64,000 nt of DNA from Burkholderiaceae bacterium (GTDB lineage: Bacteria > Pseudomonadota > Gammaproteobacteria > Burkholderiales > Burkholderiaceae_C): contig JADMJJ010000017.1 of assembly GCA_018780645.1 (NCBI GenBank), forward strand, positions 62,001 to 126,000. Direction: 5' to 3'. The translations under genes and the position numbers were made by a program. Shown in pieces: positions 49,802 to 60,474 of the stretch. The notes under the pieces were generated by a model that ran no database searches, was not told where the DNA came from, and saw only the letters and a program-made list of their open reading frames with translations. Position 1 is the stretch's first letter. Each line of letters begins with the position of its first letter.

Positions 49802-50641
49802 ATGAGCAGTCACCCTAACGCCCCCGAGGCGCCTTCGGCGCGCAAAGCCATGACCCTGCACCGCCTGCGCGAGATGCGGGCCCAGGGCGAGAAGATCACC
49901 ATGCTGACCTGCTACGACGCGAGCTTTGCGCGTCTGCTGGACCGCTGCGAGCTCGACTGCCTGCTGGTCGGTGACTCGCTGGGCATGGTGCTGCAGGGCC
50001 AGTCCAGCACCGTGCCGGTGAGCCTGGACGAGATGGCCTATCACACCCGCTGCGTGGCCCGCGGCAACCACCACGCCTGGCTGCTCAGCGACCTGCCCTT
50101 CGGCAGCTACCAGGAGAGCCTGGACCAGTGCATGCGCTCCAGCGTCGCGTTGATGCAGGCCGGTGCGCAGATGATCAAGCTCGAGGGCGGCGGCTGGACC
50201 ACCGAGGCCGTGCATTTCCTGACCCAGCGCGGCATACCGGTCTGCGCCCATCTGGGCCTGACGCCGCAAAGCGTGCATGCGCTGGGTGGCTACCGCGTGC
50301 AGGGGCGCGATGCCGACGGCGCCGCCACCCTGCGCCAGCACGCGCGTGAGCTGAGCGACGCAGGTGCCACCATGCTGGTGCTGGAGCTGGTGCCCACGGC
50401 GCTGGCCGCCGAGATCACCGAGGCGAATCCGGCGCTGATCACCGTCGGCATCGGCGCCGGCAACGTCGCCGCCGCCCAGGTGCTGGTGCTGCACGACATG
50501 CTGGGCATCACCGCCGGCAAGCTGCCACGCTTCGTACGCAACTTCATGGCCACGGGCGGCAGCATCGAGCAGGCGGTGCGCCTGTTCGTCAGCGAGGTCA
50601 AGGCGGGCCGGTTTCCCGACAACGCAGTGCACGGTTTCTAA
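49802..50641 (+). CDS. panB: 3-methyl-2-oxobutanoate hydroxymethyltransferase
   Basis: 279 residues. First step of pantothenate synthesis: 5,10-methylene-THF plus 2-oxoisovalerate to ketopantoate. [24 protein letters not shown] (metal-binding Asp), KLEGG and LGLTPQSVH are conserved. The glycine loop [19 protein letters not shown] has Ala-Ala-Ala where E. coli has Thr-Asp-Gly. No Shine-Dalgarno is seen; GACAAT lies 8 bases before ATG. Only 18 bases separate it from panC. Confidence 0.94.
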   Translation: MSSHPNAPEAPSARKAMTLHRLREMRAQGEKITMLTCYDASFARLLDRCELDCLLVGDSLGMVLQGQSSTVPVSLDEMAYHTRCVARGNHHAWLLSDLPFGSYQESLDQCMRSSVALMQAGAQMIKLEGGGWTTEAVHFLTQRGIPVCAHLGLTPQSVHALGGYRVQGRDADGAATLRQHARELSDAGATMLVLELVPTALAAEITEANPALITVGIGAGNVAAAQVLVLHDMLGITAGKLPRFVRNFMATGGSIEQAVRLFVSEVKAGRFPDNAVHGF

Positions 50642-51517
<876 letters not shown>

Positions 51518-51543
51518 GGCCGAGGGCATCGGCTCTTCCTTCC

Positions 51544-54500
51544 ATGCCCTTCAGCCTGCGCGCACGGCGTCTCATCACCCGCTGGCTGGCTCTGCCGGCG
51601 CTGCTGCTTTGGAGCTTCGGCCTTGGCGCCATGCCCTTGCAGAACCTGCGCTTCCAGCACCTCGGTGTCGAGCAGGGTCTGCCGCAGGAATCGGTGCTGA
51701 CCACCACCCAGGACGCCCAGGGCTTCATCTGGATGGGCACGCAGAACGGCCTGGTGCGCTATGACGGCTACCGCTTCGTCGTCTACCGGCACGACCCCGG
51801 CAACCCGCGCAGCCTGAACAACAATCTGGTGCAGGCCCTGCTGGTGGATGACGCCGGCACGCTGTGGGTCGCCACCCATGGCGGCCTGCACAGCTACGAT
51901 GTGCAGCGCAATGACTTTGAGCGCCACCTGCCCCAGTCCGGCCTGCGCGGCAGCGCCGGCCTGGAACTGCGCAATCTGCTGGACGACGGTGCGCGGGGTC
52001 TGTGGCTGGGCAGCTCCGACGGCCTGCAGCATTTCGACAAGAAAACGCGCAGCTTCCGCTTCTGGCATCACGATCCGGCCCGAGCCGACAGCCTGGCCTC
52101 GGACCGGGTGCGCGGCCTGGCACTGGACCAGCAGGGCCGGCTGTGGGTGGGCACCGGGGCCGGACTGGACCGGTTGGACCCCGGCGCCAAGGGCTTCACC
52201 CATCTGCGCATGGACAGCGCGGCCCGGCCCGACGCGATCCACAACACCTTGCAGACCTTGATGGTGGACCGCGAGAACCGGCTGTGGATCGGCACCTATG
52301 CCGGGCTGGAGCGCTGGGAGCTGAACGGGCCCGAGCCAACACGGCTGCGCTTCGCGCCCGAGCAGGGCATTCCGCGGGGCCGCTACTACGCGCTGCTGCA
52401 GGACCGCGACGAGCAGATCTGGGTCGGCGCGATCTCGGACGGGCTCAAGCGCTGGTCGCCCCAGCAGCAGCGCTTTGTGCAGCACAAGCACGAGCTGGAC
52501 GATCCGCACAGCCTGTCGGACGACCAGCTGGCCAGTCTGTTCCAGGACCGCACCGGCACGCTGTGGGTGGGTACCTGGGACGCCGGCGTCAATCTGGTCG
52601 ACCTGAGCAGCGGTGGCTTCGAGCGCGTGTTGCCACCGCTGGACCCGCGCCAATCGAAGATCGAGCGTGTTGTCAACAGTCTGGTCGGCGATGGTCGCGC
52701 CGGCATCTGGATCGGCGGCCTGGGAGGGCTGAGGCATCTGGATCTGGCCACGGACATGACCACCGACAGGGGCCAGCGCCTGGGCGACAAGCGCGTGCAC
52801 GCGATGCTGCGTGACGCCGCCAGCGATCGGCTGATGCTGGGTACCGAAACCGGGCTGGAGCTGTTCGATCCGGCCAGCGGCCGCGCCCGTAGCCGCCGCG
52901 TGCAGGCGCTCAACGCCACCAGCAACAATGTGCTTTGCTTGTTGAAGGACCGCGCCGGCATGCTGTGGGTGGGCAGCGCCGGCGGCCTGCACCGCCTGGC
53001 CTCATTCGAGGCGGCGGAAACCAGCTTCCTCCATCAGCCCAACGATCCGCAAAGTCTCAGCCACGACAATGTGCAGGCCCTGCTGGAGGACCGCGAGGGC
53101 CGTCTCTGGGTGGGCACCAACAGCGGACTGAATCTGTTCGACGCTGCCTCGGGTCACTTCACCCGGTTTCATCACCGCCCAGGCGGCGCCGAAGGCCTGG
53201 CCGGTGACAACATCACCGCCCTGCTGCAGGACCGGCTGGGGCGGCTCTGGGTCGGCACCGACAAGGGCCTCAGCGAGCTGCTGCGCGCGGCCGACGGCCG
53301 CGTGCTGTTTCGCAGCTATGGCCGGGCCCAGGGCCTGGCCAGCGAACGCATCATGGCCATCGTCGAGGATCAGTCCGGCGTGCTCTGGTTGAGCACCGAC
53401 AACGGCCTGGTGCGCTTCTACCCGCTGACCGGAACCTTCCGGCACTACAGCGCGCGCGAGGGCATGGTCGAGGGTTCTTTCAGCCCCAATGCCGGCCTGC
53501 GCGATGTCGATGGGCGGCTCTACTTTGGCGGCGTGCGCGGCATCACCCGCTTCCACCCGGACCATGTGCGAGCCAACGAGCGTCCGCCCCAGTTGGCGCT
53601 CACCGAGCTGCGCGTGTTCAACCAGCCGGTGCAGCTCGGCCAGTTGCCCCAGGGCCTGGTGTTGGAGCAGCCGATCAATCGCGCGCGCGCGCTGACGCTG
53701 TCGTACCGGCACAGCGTATTCACGCTCGAGTTCGCAGCCCTGCATTTCGCCGATGTCTCGCGCAACCGCTATGCCTACATGCTGCAGGGTTTCGACCGCG
53801 AATGGGTCGAGGTGGGCGCCGGCCAGCGCGCCGCCACCTACACCAATCTGAACCCCGGCCGCTATGTCTTCCATCTGCGCGCGGCCAACAAGGACGGGCT
53901 GTGGACCCAGCAAGACGCCACTCTGGCCATCACCATCACCCCGCCGCTGTGGCAGACCTGGTGGGCCAGGCTCTCCGCCCTGCTGCTGATGGTCGGCGGG
54001 CTGGCCGCGGCCTACCGGCTGCGCATGCGCTCCGTGACACGTCAGACAGAGCTGCTGGAGCAGCAAGTGCAGGCGCGCACAGCGGAGGCATTGCAGCAGG
54101 CCCATGGCGTGCAGCAGGCGCACCTGAACATATCGGTGCTGAGCGAGATCGGCCGCGAAATCACCGCCAATCTGGACACCCAGGACATTGCGGCCACCCT
54201 GCACAAGCATGTCACCAAGCTGATGGATGCCACGGTGTTCGGCTTCGGCATCTACAAGCCCGAGCGGGAGGCCATCGACTACGACTTCTGCTTCGAGGGC
54301 ACGCGCCGCTTCGCGCCCTACAGCCGCCCCTTGAGCGACCCAGACCAACTCGCCGTGTACTGCCTGACGCAGCGCCAGGAAATCTGGATACGCGATGTCG
54401 AGACCGACTACCCGCGCTACATCTCCCAGCCGCACGTCAGCGGCCTGGCCCGCCACGGCATCCGGCTGGAGGACGGCTCCGAGCCGGGCCTGCAGCGCTC

Positions 54501-55479
54501 GATGCTGTACCTGCCCATCGTTGCCCACGAGCGGGTGCTGGGCGTGATCAGCGTGCACAGCCTCGAGCGCGATGCCTATACCGAGGTGCAGCTGAACATG
54601 CTGCGCACGCTGGCCGCCTACGCCGCGGTGGCGTTGGAGAATGCCCAGGCCTTCATGCAGCTGCAAAGTGCCCAGACCCAGCTGGTGGCCCAGGAGAAGC
54701 TGGCCGCACTGGGCGCCATGGTGGCCGGTGTGGCCCATGAGCTGAACACGCCGATCGGCAACAGCCTGCTGGTGGCCAGCACCCTGCACGAGCACACCAC
54801 CACTCTGATGGGCCAGCTGCAGGCCGGCAGCATGAAGCGCTCGGACCTGAACACCTATTGCGAGATGGCCGAGCATGCGGCCGCCATCATCATGCGCAGC
54901 CTGCACAGCGCGGCCGAGCTGGTGAGCAGCTTCAAGCAGGTTGCGGTCGATCAGACCAGCGCCCAGCAGCGCCGCTTCGACCTGCAGCGCACCTGCAACG
55001 AGCTGCTGTCGACGCTGATGAGCAAGATCAATAAGTCGGGCCACCATATCCGCGTGGAGATTCCCGAGGGCATCATGATGAACAGCTATCCGGGACCGCT
55101 GGGCCAGGTGCTGGCCAATCTGGTCAACAACTCGATGCTGCACGGCTTCGAGGGCCGGGAGAAGGGCTGCATGGTCCTGCGCGCGAGCCAGCCGCGCGCC
55201 GGGCGGGTGCTGATCGAGTTCGAGGACGACGGCCTGGGCATCGCCCCCGAGCATCAGAAGCGGGTGTTCGAGCCCTTCTTCACGACCAAGTTCGGCCAGG
55301 GCGGCAGCGGCCTCGGGATGCACATCAGCTACAACATCGTCACCAGCCTGCTGGGGGGCCAGATTGAGCTGGAAAGCGCACCGGGCCGTGGCACGCACTT
55401 CATGCTGGACCTGCCTCTGGACCTGGAGGCCGACGCCACCGAGCCGGGACAGGCAACGATCTCGCCGGCCGCGCCTTGA
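51544..55479 (+). CDS. Two-component propeller sensor histidine kinase (14 blades, Y_Y_Y, GAF, HisKA)
   Basis: 1311 residues. Signal/anchor at the N-terminus (LPALLLWSFGLGAMP). Fourteen Reg_prop blades of type LWVGT-x-x-GL are countable (from IWMGTQNGLVRYD to LYFGGVRGITRFH), matching two seven-bladed propellers. A Y_Y_Y domain follows (YAYMLQGFDREWVEVG), one membrane helix near residue 805-825, a coiled coil, a GAF domain (LSEIGREITANLDTQ...), HisKA with His1065 in VAHELNTPIGNS, and an ATPase (NLVNNSMLHG, DDGLGIAPEHQK, GGSGLGMHISYN). No receiver or output domain and no adjacent regulator. Likely senses a periplasmic polysaccharide-like ligand. Confidence 0.92.
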   Translation: MPFSLRARRLITRWLALPALLLWSFGLGAMPLQNLRFQHLGVEQGLPQESVLTTTQDAQGFIWMGTQNGLVRYDGYRFVVYRHDPGNPRSLNNNLVQALLVDDAGTLWVATHGGLHSYDVQRNDFERHLPQSGLRGSAGLELRNLLDDGARGLWLGSSDGLQHFDKKTRSFRFWHHDPARADSLASDRVRGLALDQQGRLWVGTGAGLDRLDPGAKGFTHLRMDSAARPDAIHNTLQTLMVDRENRLWIGTYAGLERWELNGPEPTRLRFAPEQGIPRGRYYALLQDRDEQIWVGAISDGLKRWSPQQQRFVQHKHELDDPHSLSDDQLASLFQDRTGTLWVGTWDAGVNLVDLSSGGFERVLPPLDPRQSKIERVVNSLVGDGRAGIWIGGLGGLRHLDLATDMTTDRGQRLGDKRVHAMLRDAASDRLMLGTETGLELFDPASGRARSRRVQALNATSNNVLCLLKDRAGMLWVGSAGGLHRLASFEAAETSFLHQPNDPQSLSHDNVQALLEDREGRLWVGTNSGLNLFDAASGHFTRFHHRPGGAEGLAGDNITALLQDRLGRLWVGTDKGLSELLRAADGRVLFRSYGRAQGLASERIMAIVEDQSGVLWLSTDNGLVRFYPLTGTFRHYSAREGMVEGSFSPNAGLRDVDGRLYFGGVRGITRFHPDHVRANERPPQLALTELRVFNQPVQLGQLPQGLVLEQPINRARALTLSYRHSVFTLEFAALHFADVSRNRYAYMLQGFDREWVEVGAGQRAATYTNLNPGRYVFHLRAANKDGLWTQQDATLAITITPPLWQTWWARLSALLLMVGGLAAAYRLRMRSVTRQTELLEQQVQARTAEALQQAHGVQQAHLNISVLSEIGREITANLDTQDIAATLHKHVTKLMDATVFGFGIYKPEREAIDYDFCFEGTRRFAPYSRPLSDPDQLAVYCLTQRQEIWIRDVETDYPRYISQPHVSGLARHGIRLEDGSEPGLQRSMLYLPIVAHERVLGVISVHSLERDAYTEVQLNMLRTLAAYAAVALENAQAFMQLQSAQTQLVAQEKLAALGAMVAGVAHELNTPIGNSLLVASTLHEHTTTLMGQLQAGSMKRSDLNTYCEMAEHAAAIIMRSLHSAAELVSSFKQVAVDQTSAQQRRFDLQRTCNELLSTLMSKINKSGHHIRVEIPEGIMMNSYPGPLGQVLANLVNNSMLHGFEGREKGCMVLRASQPRAGRVLIEFEDDGLGIAPEHQKRVFEPFFTTKFGQGGSGLGMHISYNIVTSLLGGQIELESAPGRGTHFMLDLPLDLEADATEPGQATISPAAP

Positions 55480-55485
55480 GATAAT
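55480..55485 (+). promoter_or_regulatory. -10-like hexamer, possible leaderless start of the VF530 gene
   Basis: GATAAT lies 5 bases before ATG 55491, overlapping the kinase stop region; no Shine-Dalgarno. Confidence 0.4.
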
Positions 55486-55490
55486 GGCTC

Positions 55491-55745
55491 ATGATCGAGC
55501 CCAAGCCCCCCGCCCACTCACGCGACCCGCACCACGGCGTCACCCTAGAAGCGATGCTGACCGGTTTGGTGGACTTCTTCGGCTGGGACGAGCTGGGCCA
55601 GCAGATCAATATCCGCTGCTTCACCCATGATCCCAGCATCAAGTCCAGCCTGAAGTTTCTGCGCAAGACGCCGTGGGCGCGCGAGAAGGTCGAGGGCCTG
55701 TACGGCTTTATGCTGCGCGAGCAGGCGCGCCAGTCCCGGGGCTGA
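55491..55745 (+). CDS. VF530 (DUF2132) family DNA-binding protein
   Basis: 84 residues. Typical blocks [55 protein letters not shown]. The family is a small all-helical fold reported as DNA-binding-like, with unknown role. Starts 11 bases after the sensor kinase gene; stop codon abuts the stop of the convergent DUF3047 gene. Confidence 0.9.
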   Translation: MIEPKPPAHSRDPHHGVTLEAMLTGLVDFFGWDELGQQINIRCFTHDPSIKSSLKFLRKTPWAREKVEGLYGFMLREQARQSRG

Positions 55746-56558
55746 TCAAGCGTTGACCGGGCGACCAAAGAAACCGATGTCGCCGTACCAGGCCTCGGTG
55801 GGCGACTTCAGGTCATCGCTGTCTGTCAGCACGCCGACGCTGCTGATGCGGCCCGGCGCCTCGCCGAAGACGCGCTCATAGTCGGCCATCACATTGCGCT
55901 CCACCGCCAGCCATTGGCGCAGCTGGGCCTGGCCACTCTCGGCCACCAGATAGCGCACGCGGCCGGTGCGGTCATGCTGCCGCACATGCTCGACCGGCAA
56001 CTGGCCGTCCCAGACGTACATCAGCGTCGCAAACGGCAGCTTGTGGCCGGTGAACAGCTCCACCTGCTCGAAGATCAACCGGTCACGAAAGGACAGGCGC
56101 GACAGATCGCCCTCGAAGCCGATGATGATGCGCGTCGGCGTGTCGGACAGGTCCTCGTCGTCGATGGTGGCGCGGGCGTCCATCTCGTTGACCCGCCACT
56201 GCCAGCGCAGCCAGGGCGTTTGCTCCGGATCCACATCGACCTGGCACTGCAGGCCCGAGCTCGTGCCGGTGCCCTGGGCATGCAGCACCGTCTTGCCGTC
56301 CTGCCGGCAGGTTTGATACTGGGTGCGCGGCAGGTCACGGCGCATCACATAGGGTGTCCAGCCGCGCGGCAGGCCGCCGTCGGTGCCTGCGCTGGAGAAG
56401 GGCACCACCTCGCCCGGCGTCGCGCCAGCTGCCACAGGGGCCATCGGCCCGCTGGCGCAACCGCCCAGGATGCCACCCAGGGCCAGGGCCGGCAGCCCGA
56501 TGCACAGGCGGCGGCGTTGCAGATCGGCGGTGGCGCGAGGGTGGGTGGTGGAGCTCAT
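55746..56558 (-). CDS. DUF3047 lipoprotein
   Basis: 270 residues. N-terminus has Arg-Arg-Arg then a hydrophobic stretch and lipobox LGGCAS, so a lipoprotein. Mature part follows DUF3047: TPWLRWQWRVNEMDARAT, DTPTRIIIGFEGDLSRLS, LPFATLMYVWDG and VGVLTDSDDLKSPTEAWYGD, with conserved acidic residues; jelly-roll fold likely. Function unknown. AAAGG ribosome site before ATG. Confidence 0.88.
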   Translation of the reverse strand: MSSTTHPRATADLQRRRLCIGLPALALGGILGGCASGPMAPVAAGATPGEVVPFSSAGTDGGLPRGWTPYVMRRDLPRTQYQTCRQDGKTVLHAQGTGTSSGLQCQVDVDPEQTPWLRWQWRVNEMDARATIDDEDLSDTPTRIIIGFEGDLSRLSFRDRLIFEQVELFTGHKLPFATLMYVWDGQLPVEHVRQHDRTGRVRYLVAESGQAQLRQWLAVERNVMADYERVFGEAPGRISSVGVLTDSDDLKSPTEAWYGDIGFFGRPVNA

Positions 56559-56717
56559 GACAAACCTTTGAGCAGGAGGAGACTGCCCCGCTCTTCGACC
56601 AATCTAAGGCCCAGTTGCGTCGTCGATGTGACAAAAACACGCCGTCGACCGGGAGCCCCGAGCCTGCCCCGATCAAGCGCCAAAAACCGCACATCCGCCG
56701 CAGAAGGCAGCTAGTCG

Positions 56718-56728
56718 CTCGTTACACT
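56718..56728 (+). promoter_or_regulatory. -10-like element, possible leaderless start of the CorC/HlyC gene
   Basis: CTCGTTACACT, TACACT ending exactly 6 bases before ATG 56735; no Shine-Dalgarno. Identical to the element before selO (26764-26774). Confidence 0.45.
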
Positions 56729-56734
56729 CTTGCC

Positions 56735-58054
56735 ATGAGCCTTACCGCAAGCCTGCTCGTCATCCTGTTGCTGGTGGCCACCAGCGCCTTCTTCTCCATC
56801 GCCGAGATTTCCATGGCTGCCGCACGCCGGCTGAAGCTGCGCCAGCTGGCCGATGAGGGCGACGGCCGGGCCGAGGCGGTGCTCCAGGTACAGAGCCATC
56901 CGGGCCACTATGTCGCGGTGGTGCAGATCGGGCTGAACGCGGTGGCCATACTCGGCGGCATCGTCGGCGAGGGGGCGCTGACACCGCACTTCGAGGCCCT
57001 GTTCGGCCTGCTGATGCCGGCGCCGGCGGCGGCAACCACCGGCTTCGTCGTGTCCTTTCTGTGCATCACCTCCTTCTTCATCCTATTCGCCGACCTCTGC
57101 CCCAAGCGCCTGGGCATGAACCAGCCCGAGCAGATGGCAATGCGGGTGATAGGGCCCATGCAGGTCTGCATGACCGTGCTCAAGCCGGTGGTCTGGGTCT
57201 TCAACAGCCTGGTCAATGGCGTGTTCAGCCTGCTGGGCCTGCCGGTGCAGCGCGACGACAGCGTCACCACCGACGACATCATGGCCATGGCCGCCGCCGG
57301 CACCGAGGCCGGCGTGCTCGGTCACCAGGGCCAGCAGGTGATCAGCAATGTGTTCGAGCTGGAGACGCGCACCGTCGAGTCGGCCATGACCTCGCGCGAG
57401 CGCATCGTCTATCTGCTGCAGGACGACTCGGAGGAGACGATACGCACCCGCATCGCCGCCGAGCCTCACTCGACCTATCTGGTCTGCGACGAGAGCATCG
57501 ACGAGGTGGTCGGCTACGTGGACGCCACCGACCTGTTCCAGCTGGTGCTCAACAACGAGCCCATAGACCTGCGCGCCTCGCACAGCCACGGCCTGCTCAA
57601 GAAGGTGCTGATGGTGCCGGACCGCCTGACCCTGTCCGAGGTGCTGCTGCAGTTCCGCCAGGTGCATGAAGACTTTGCCGTCATCGTCAACGAGTACAGC
57701 CTGGTGGTCGGCGTGATCACCCTCAACGATGTGATGAGCACGGTGATGGGTGACCTGGTCAAGTCGCACGACGAGGAGCAGATCGTCAAACGCGATGACG
57801 GCTCCTGGCTGATCGACGGCGTGACGCCCATCGTCGACGTGATGCGCGCCTGCGACATCGACGAGCTGCCGCACCGCAGCCAGTACGACACGCTGGCCGG
57901 CTTTCTGATGGTGATGCTGCGCCGCATTCCGCGCCGCACCGACACCGTCACCCTGGCCGGCCTGCGCTTCGAGGTGCTCGACGTCGACAGCTACAAGATC
58001 GACCAGGTGATGGTCACCCGCATACCGGTGGCGACCGCGCCCGCCGCGGGCTGA
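56735..58054 (+). CDS. CNNM/CorC-HlyC family membrane protein (hemolysin-like, PaeA/YtfL type)
   Basis: 439 residues. N-terminal CNNM (DUF21) transmembrane domain with four segments (residues ~5-170), including SAFFSIAEISMAAARRLKL, where the family has conserved Pro/Ser/Glu. Then a CBS pair (about 205-335: ESAMTSRERIVYLLQ, EDFAVIVNEYSLVVGVIT) and a C-terminal CorC_HlyC domain (350-435). E. coli relatives confer polyamine or Mg2+/Co2+ efflux. A longer open frame begins at 56615 but lacks homology; ATG 56735 fits. Confidence 0.92.
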   Translation: MSLTASLLVILLLVATSAFFSIAEISMAAARRLKLRQLADEGDGRAEAVLQVQSHPGHYVAVVQIGLNAVAILGGIVGEGALTPHFEALFGLLMPAPAAATTGFVVSFLCITSFFILFADLCPKRLGMNQPEQMAMRVIGPMQVCMTVLKPVVWVFNSLVNGVFSLLGLPVQRDDSVTTDDIMAMAAAGTEAGVLGHQGQQVISNVFELETRTVESAMTSRERIVYLLQDDSEETIRTRIAAEPHSTYLVCDESIDEVVGYVDATDLFQLVLNNEPIDLRASHSHGLLKKVLMVPDRLTLSEVLLQFRQVHEDFAVIVNEYSLVVGVITLNDVMSTVMGDLVKSHDEEQIVKRDDGSWLIDGVTPIVDVMRACDIDELPHRSQYDTLAGFLMVMLRRIPRRTDTVTLAGLRFEVLDVDSYKIDQVMVTRIPVATAPAAG

Positions 58055-58102
58055 AGCCGGCCGCCATTTCGCGTCTGCATGCTCCATTTCAAGGTTTGAA
58101 CC

Positions 58103-59719
58103 ATGCCCTTCTCCATCGACAGCCTGTCACTCGAAAACCGCATTGACGCCCTGTTTGCAGCCCAGCGGGGCCAGGCCGTGCCCGGCTATGCTGTCGGCGT
58201 GCTGCACCAGGGCCAGGTTTTGCTGAGCAAGGGCTATGGCCTGGCCAGTCTGGAACATGGCCTGCCCGTGCGCGGCGACACGGTGTTCCGCATTGCCTCG
58301 GTGTCCAAGCAGTTCACCGTCAGCGCCGTGCTGATGCTGGCCAGCGAGGGGCGCCTGCGCCTGGATGACGACATGCGCACCCACCTGCCGGAAATGCCCG
58401 AGCTGCAGGCCGTGGTGACGATAGAGCACCTGATGCGCAACTGCAGCGGCCTGCCCGACTTTCTGGAGATGCTGCGCCTGGGTGGCGTCGGCCTGGAATT
58501 CAGTCTGAGCCGCGCGCGCATGCTGCAGCTGATTGCCGCCAACCGCCATCTGAGCTTTGCCCCGGGCAGCCGCTTTCTCTACTGCAACACCAACTTCCTG
58601 CTGCTCGGCCTGATCGTCGAGCGACTGTCGGGCCAGAGCCTGGACGGCTTTCTGCAGCAGCGTATCTTCAAGCCGCTGGGCATGAACCGCACCGCCATGT
58701 GCCGCGAGACCGATGTGCCGGTGGCGGGCCTGGCCACGCCCTATCTGCAGGGGCCGGACGGCAGCTTCCGCCGCGCCCAGCATGCCTTCGAGCAGGGTGG
58801 CGAGGGCGGCATGGTCTCCACCGTCGAGGATCTGCTGCTGTGGAGCCGGCACTACGAGCAGCCGTGGCTGGCGCCGCTCGATCTACCCGCGCAATTGGCC
58901 TCCCCAACGACGCTCACGGGCAACCACGCCAGCACCTATGCCCGCGGCGTCGAGCTGGGCAGCTTCGCCGGCCGGGCCACGCTGGGCCATGGGGGGCTGT
59001 GGCCGGGCTTCAAGACCGAGTTCCTGCGCCTGCCCGAGGCCGGCCTGACCGTGGTGGTGATCGCCAATGGCGGCCATCTGGAACCCTACCGCATCGCCCG
59101 CGAGGTGGCGGCCGAGGTGCTGGCCGTGCCGGCCTACATCCAGCCAGCCATGGACATGGCCTTGCTCGTCGGCGAGTGGTTCAGCGCCCCCCATGCCGGA
59201 CAGCCCGAACCGGCGCTGCTGGAGCTGGCCGTCAGGGACGGCAAGCTGATCGCCACCCAGTGGGGCATGCCCTTCCAGTTGACCCCGGCCGCCGATGGCG
59301 GCTGGGCGCCGCTGCGCGGGGCCTACGAATTCAAGCTGTGGCCCCGCTCCGCCGAGTTGCTGGAAGTCGAGGGCGGCGCCGGGCTCACCCAGCGCTTCAC
59401 GCGTAGGGCCGAACGCCCCGCCCCGCCCGCTGATCTGGAAGGCAGCTACCGCTGCGAACACAACGGCGTGCAATGGGTGATCGGCGCCGCGCCCGGCGAT
59501 GAGGCCGGGCTGCAGGTGCGCATCAGCGGCCCGGTGCTGGCCGACGGCGGGGTGTGGACCCTGCGGGGCTTGAGCGAGGAGGTGCTCGAGCTGCAGGGCC
59601 AGCTGTACTGGATGAAGAGCAGCCAGCTGCTGCGCCCGCGACGCGATGCGCAGGGCCGGGTGACCGGACTGCTCGTGGACACCAGCCGGGTCAGAAACCT
59701 GCTGTTCGTGCGCGGCTGA
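58103..59719 (+). CDS. Serine hydrolase of the beta-lactamase/D-aminopeptidase (S12) family
   Basis: 538 residues without signal peptide. Catalytic motifs: S-x-x-K in ASVSKQFT, Y-x-N in YCNTNFLL and H-x-G in LGHGGLWPGF. Two C-terminal antiparallel domains (about 350-538) of lipocalin-like type match the three-domain layout of D-aminopeptidase, where an H-x-G replaces K-T-G. Likely hydrolyses D-amino acid amides or peptides. AAGG-like ribosome site before ATG. Confidence 0.85.
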   Translation: MPFSIDSLSLENRIDALFAAQRGQAVPGYAVGVLHQGQVLLSKGYGLASLEHGLPVRGDTVFRIASVSKQFTVSAVLMLASEGRLRLDDDMRTHLPEMPELQAVVTIEHLMRNCSGLPDFLEMLRLGGVGLEFSLSRARMLQLIAANRHLSFAPGSRFLYCNTNFLLLGLIVERLSGQSLDGFLQQRIFKPLGMNRTAMCRETDVPVAGLATPYLQGPDGSFRRAQHAFEQGGEGGMVSTVEDLLLWSRHYEQPWLAPLDLPAQLASPTTLTGNHASTYARGVELGSFAGRATLGHGGLWPGFKTEFLRLPEAGLTVVVIANGGHLEPYRIAREVAAEVLAVPAYIQPAMDMALLVGEWFSAPHAGQPEPALLELAVRDGKLIATQWGMPFQLTPAADGGWAPLRGAYEFKLWPRSAELLEVEGGAGLTQRFTRRAERPAPPADLEGSYRCEHNGVQWVIGAAPGDEAGLQVRISGPVLADGGVWTLRGLSEEVLELQGQLYWMKSSQLLRPRRDAQGRVTGLLVDTSRVRNLLFVRG

Positions 59720-59813
59720 GGCGCGAGCCGGAGAGCTGCCAAGCTAGGGATGGCAAGTCCTGCCGCCTCACTCCAACATGACGTCCTCTTTCGCCTCTAG
59801 CAGAAGGATCAGC

Positions 59814-60473
59814 ATGAACGCTCACACACCTTCGTTGGCAGGCCTGGCGCGCGCCGCGCTGCTGGCCATCGGCTTGACTGCCACCGCAACGGCCGGCGCC
59901 CAGACGATTCACGCCACCCGCGCCGACTTCAACGGCGCGGTGCCCAACCGCTACGACTACAACTTCAATACCGACGGCATGGTCAACATCCTGTCGTCGG
60001 CGGTCGGTCATCTGGCCGACGTCAGCACGGTGGGCCAGGATCCCCATGGTCAGGCCTATTCGGGTGCGCTATGGGGTTCCGTCGCCGGCAGCTACGACGC
60101 CTTCACGACGTTGCGCTTTGACTTCATGCAACCCGTGATGGGCTTCGCCTTCGACGATCTCGACCTGAACGGCTCCGAGTGGGCAATCATCGATGTCAGC
60201 TATGTCGGCGGCGGCACCACCCGCTATGCATTGACCACGCTGACGCCCTTCACCCCGGTGTTCTTCGGCGTCACCTCGCTGACCGGTCTGGCCAGTGTGT
60301 CGGTGTTCTCCGATGACACGGCGGCCGGCCTGGCTCCCGGCTCACGCGCCAACCTGATCGACGATGTGTCGATATCGACCCTGCCGGTGCCAGAGCCGGC
60401 CAGCATGGCCCTGCTGCTGGCCGGCCTGGCCGTCGTGGGCGGCGTGGCGTCCCGGCGCAGGCAGCCGACCTGA
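59814..60473 (+). CDS. PEP-CTERM sorting-domain protein
   Basis: 219 residues; start 59814 chosen for GAAGGA 6 bases upstream. Signal peptide ALLAIGLTATATAGAQ. Beta-rich middle with SDDTAAGLAPGSRANLIDDV. The C-terminus VPEPASMALLLAGL followed by AVVGGVASRRRQ is a PEP-CTERM signal: motif, helix, basic tail. It implies an exosortase/EpsH system elsewhere in the genome and export to the cell surface or exopolysaccharide. Specific role unknown. Stops one base before the convergent GGDEF gene. Confidence 0.9.
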   Translation: MNAHTPSLAGLARAALLAIGLTATATAGAQTIHATRADFNGAVPNRYDYNFNTDGMVNILSSAVGHLADVSTVGQDPHGQAYSGALWGSVAGSYDAFTTLRFDFMQPVMGFAFDDLDLNGSEWAIIDVSYVGGGTTRYALTTLTPFTPVFFGVTSLTGLASVSVFSDDTAAGLAPGSRANLIDDVSISTLPVPEPASMALLLAGLAVVGGVASRRRQPT

Positions 60474-60474
60474 C

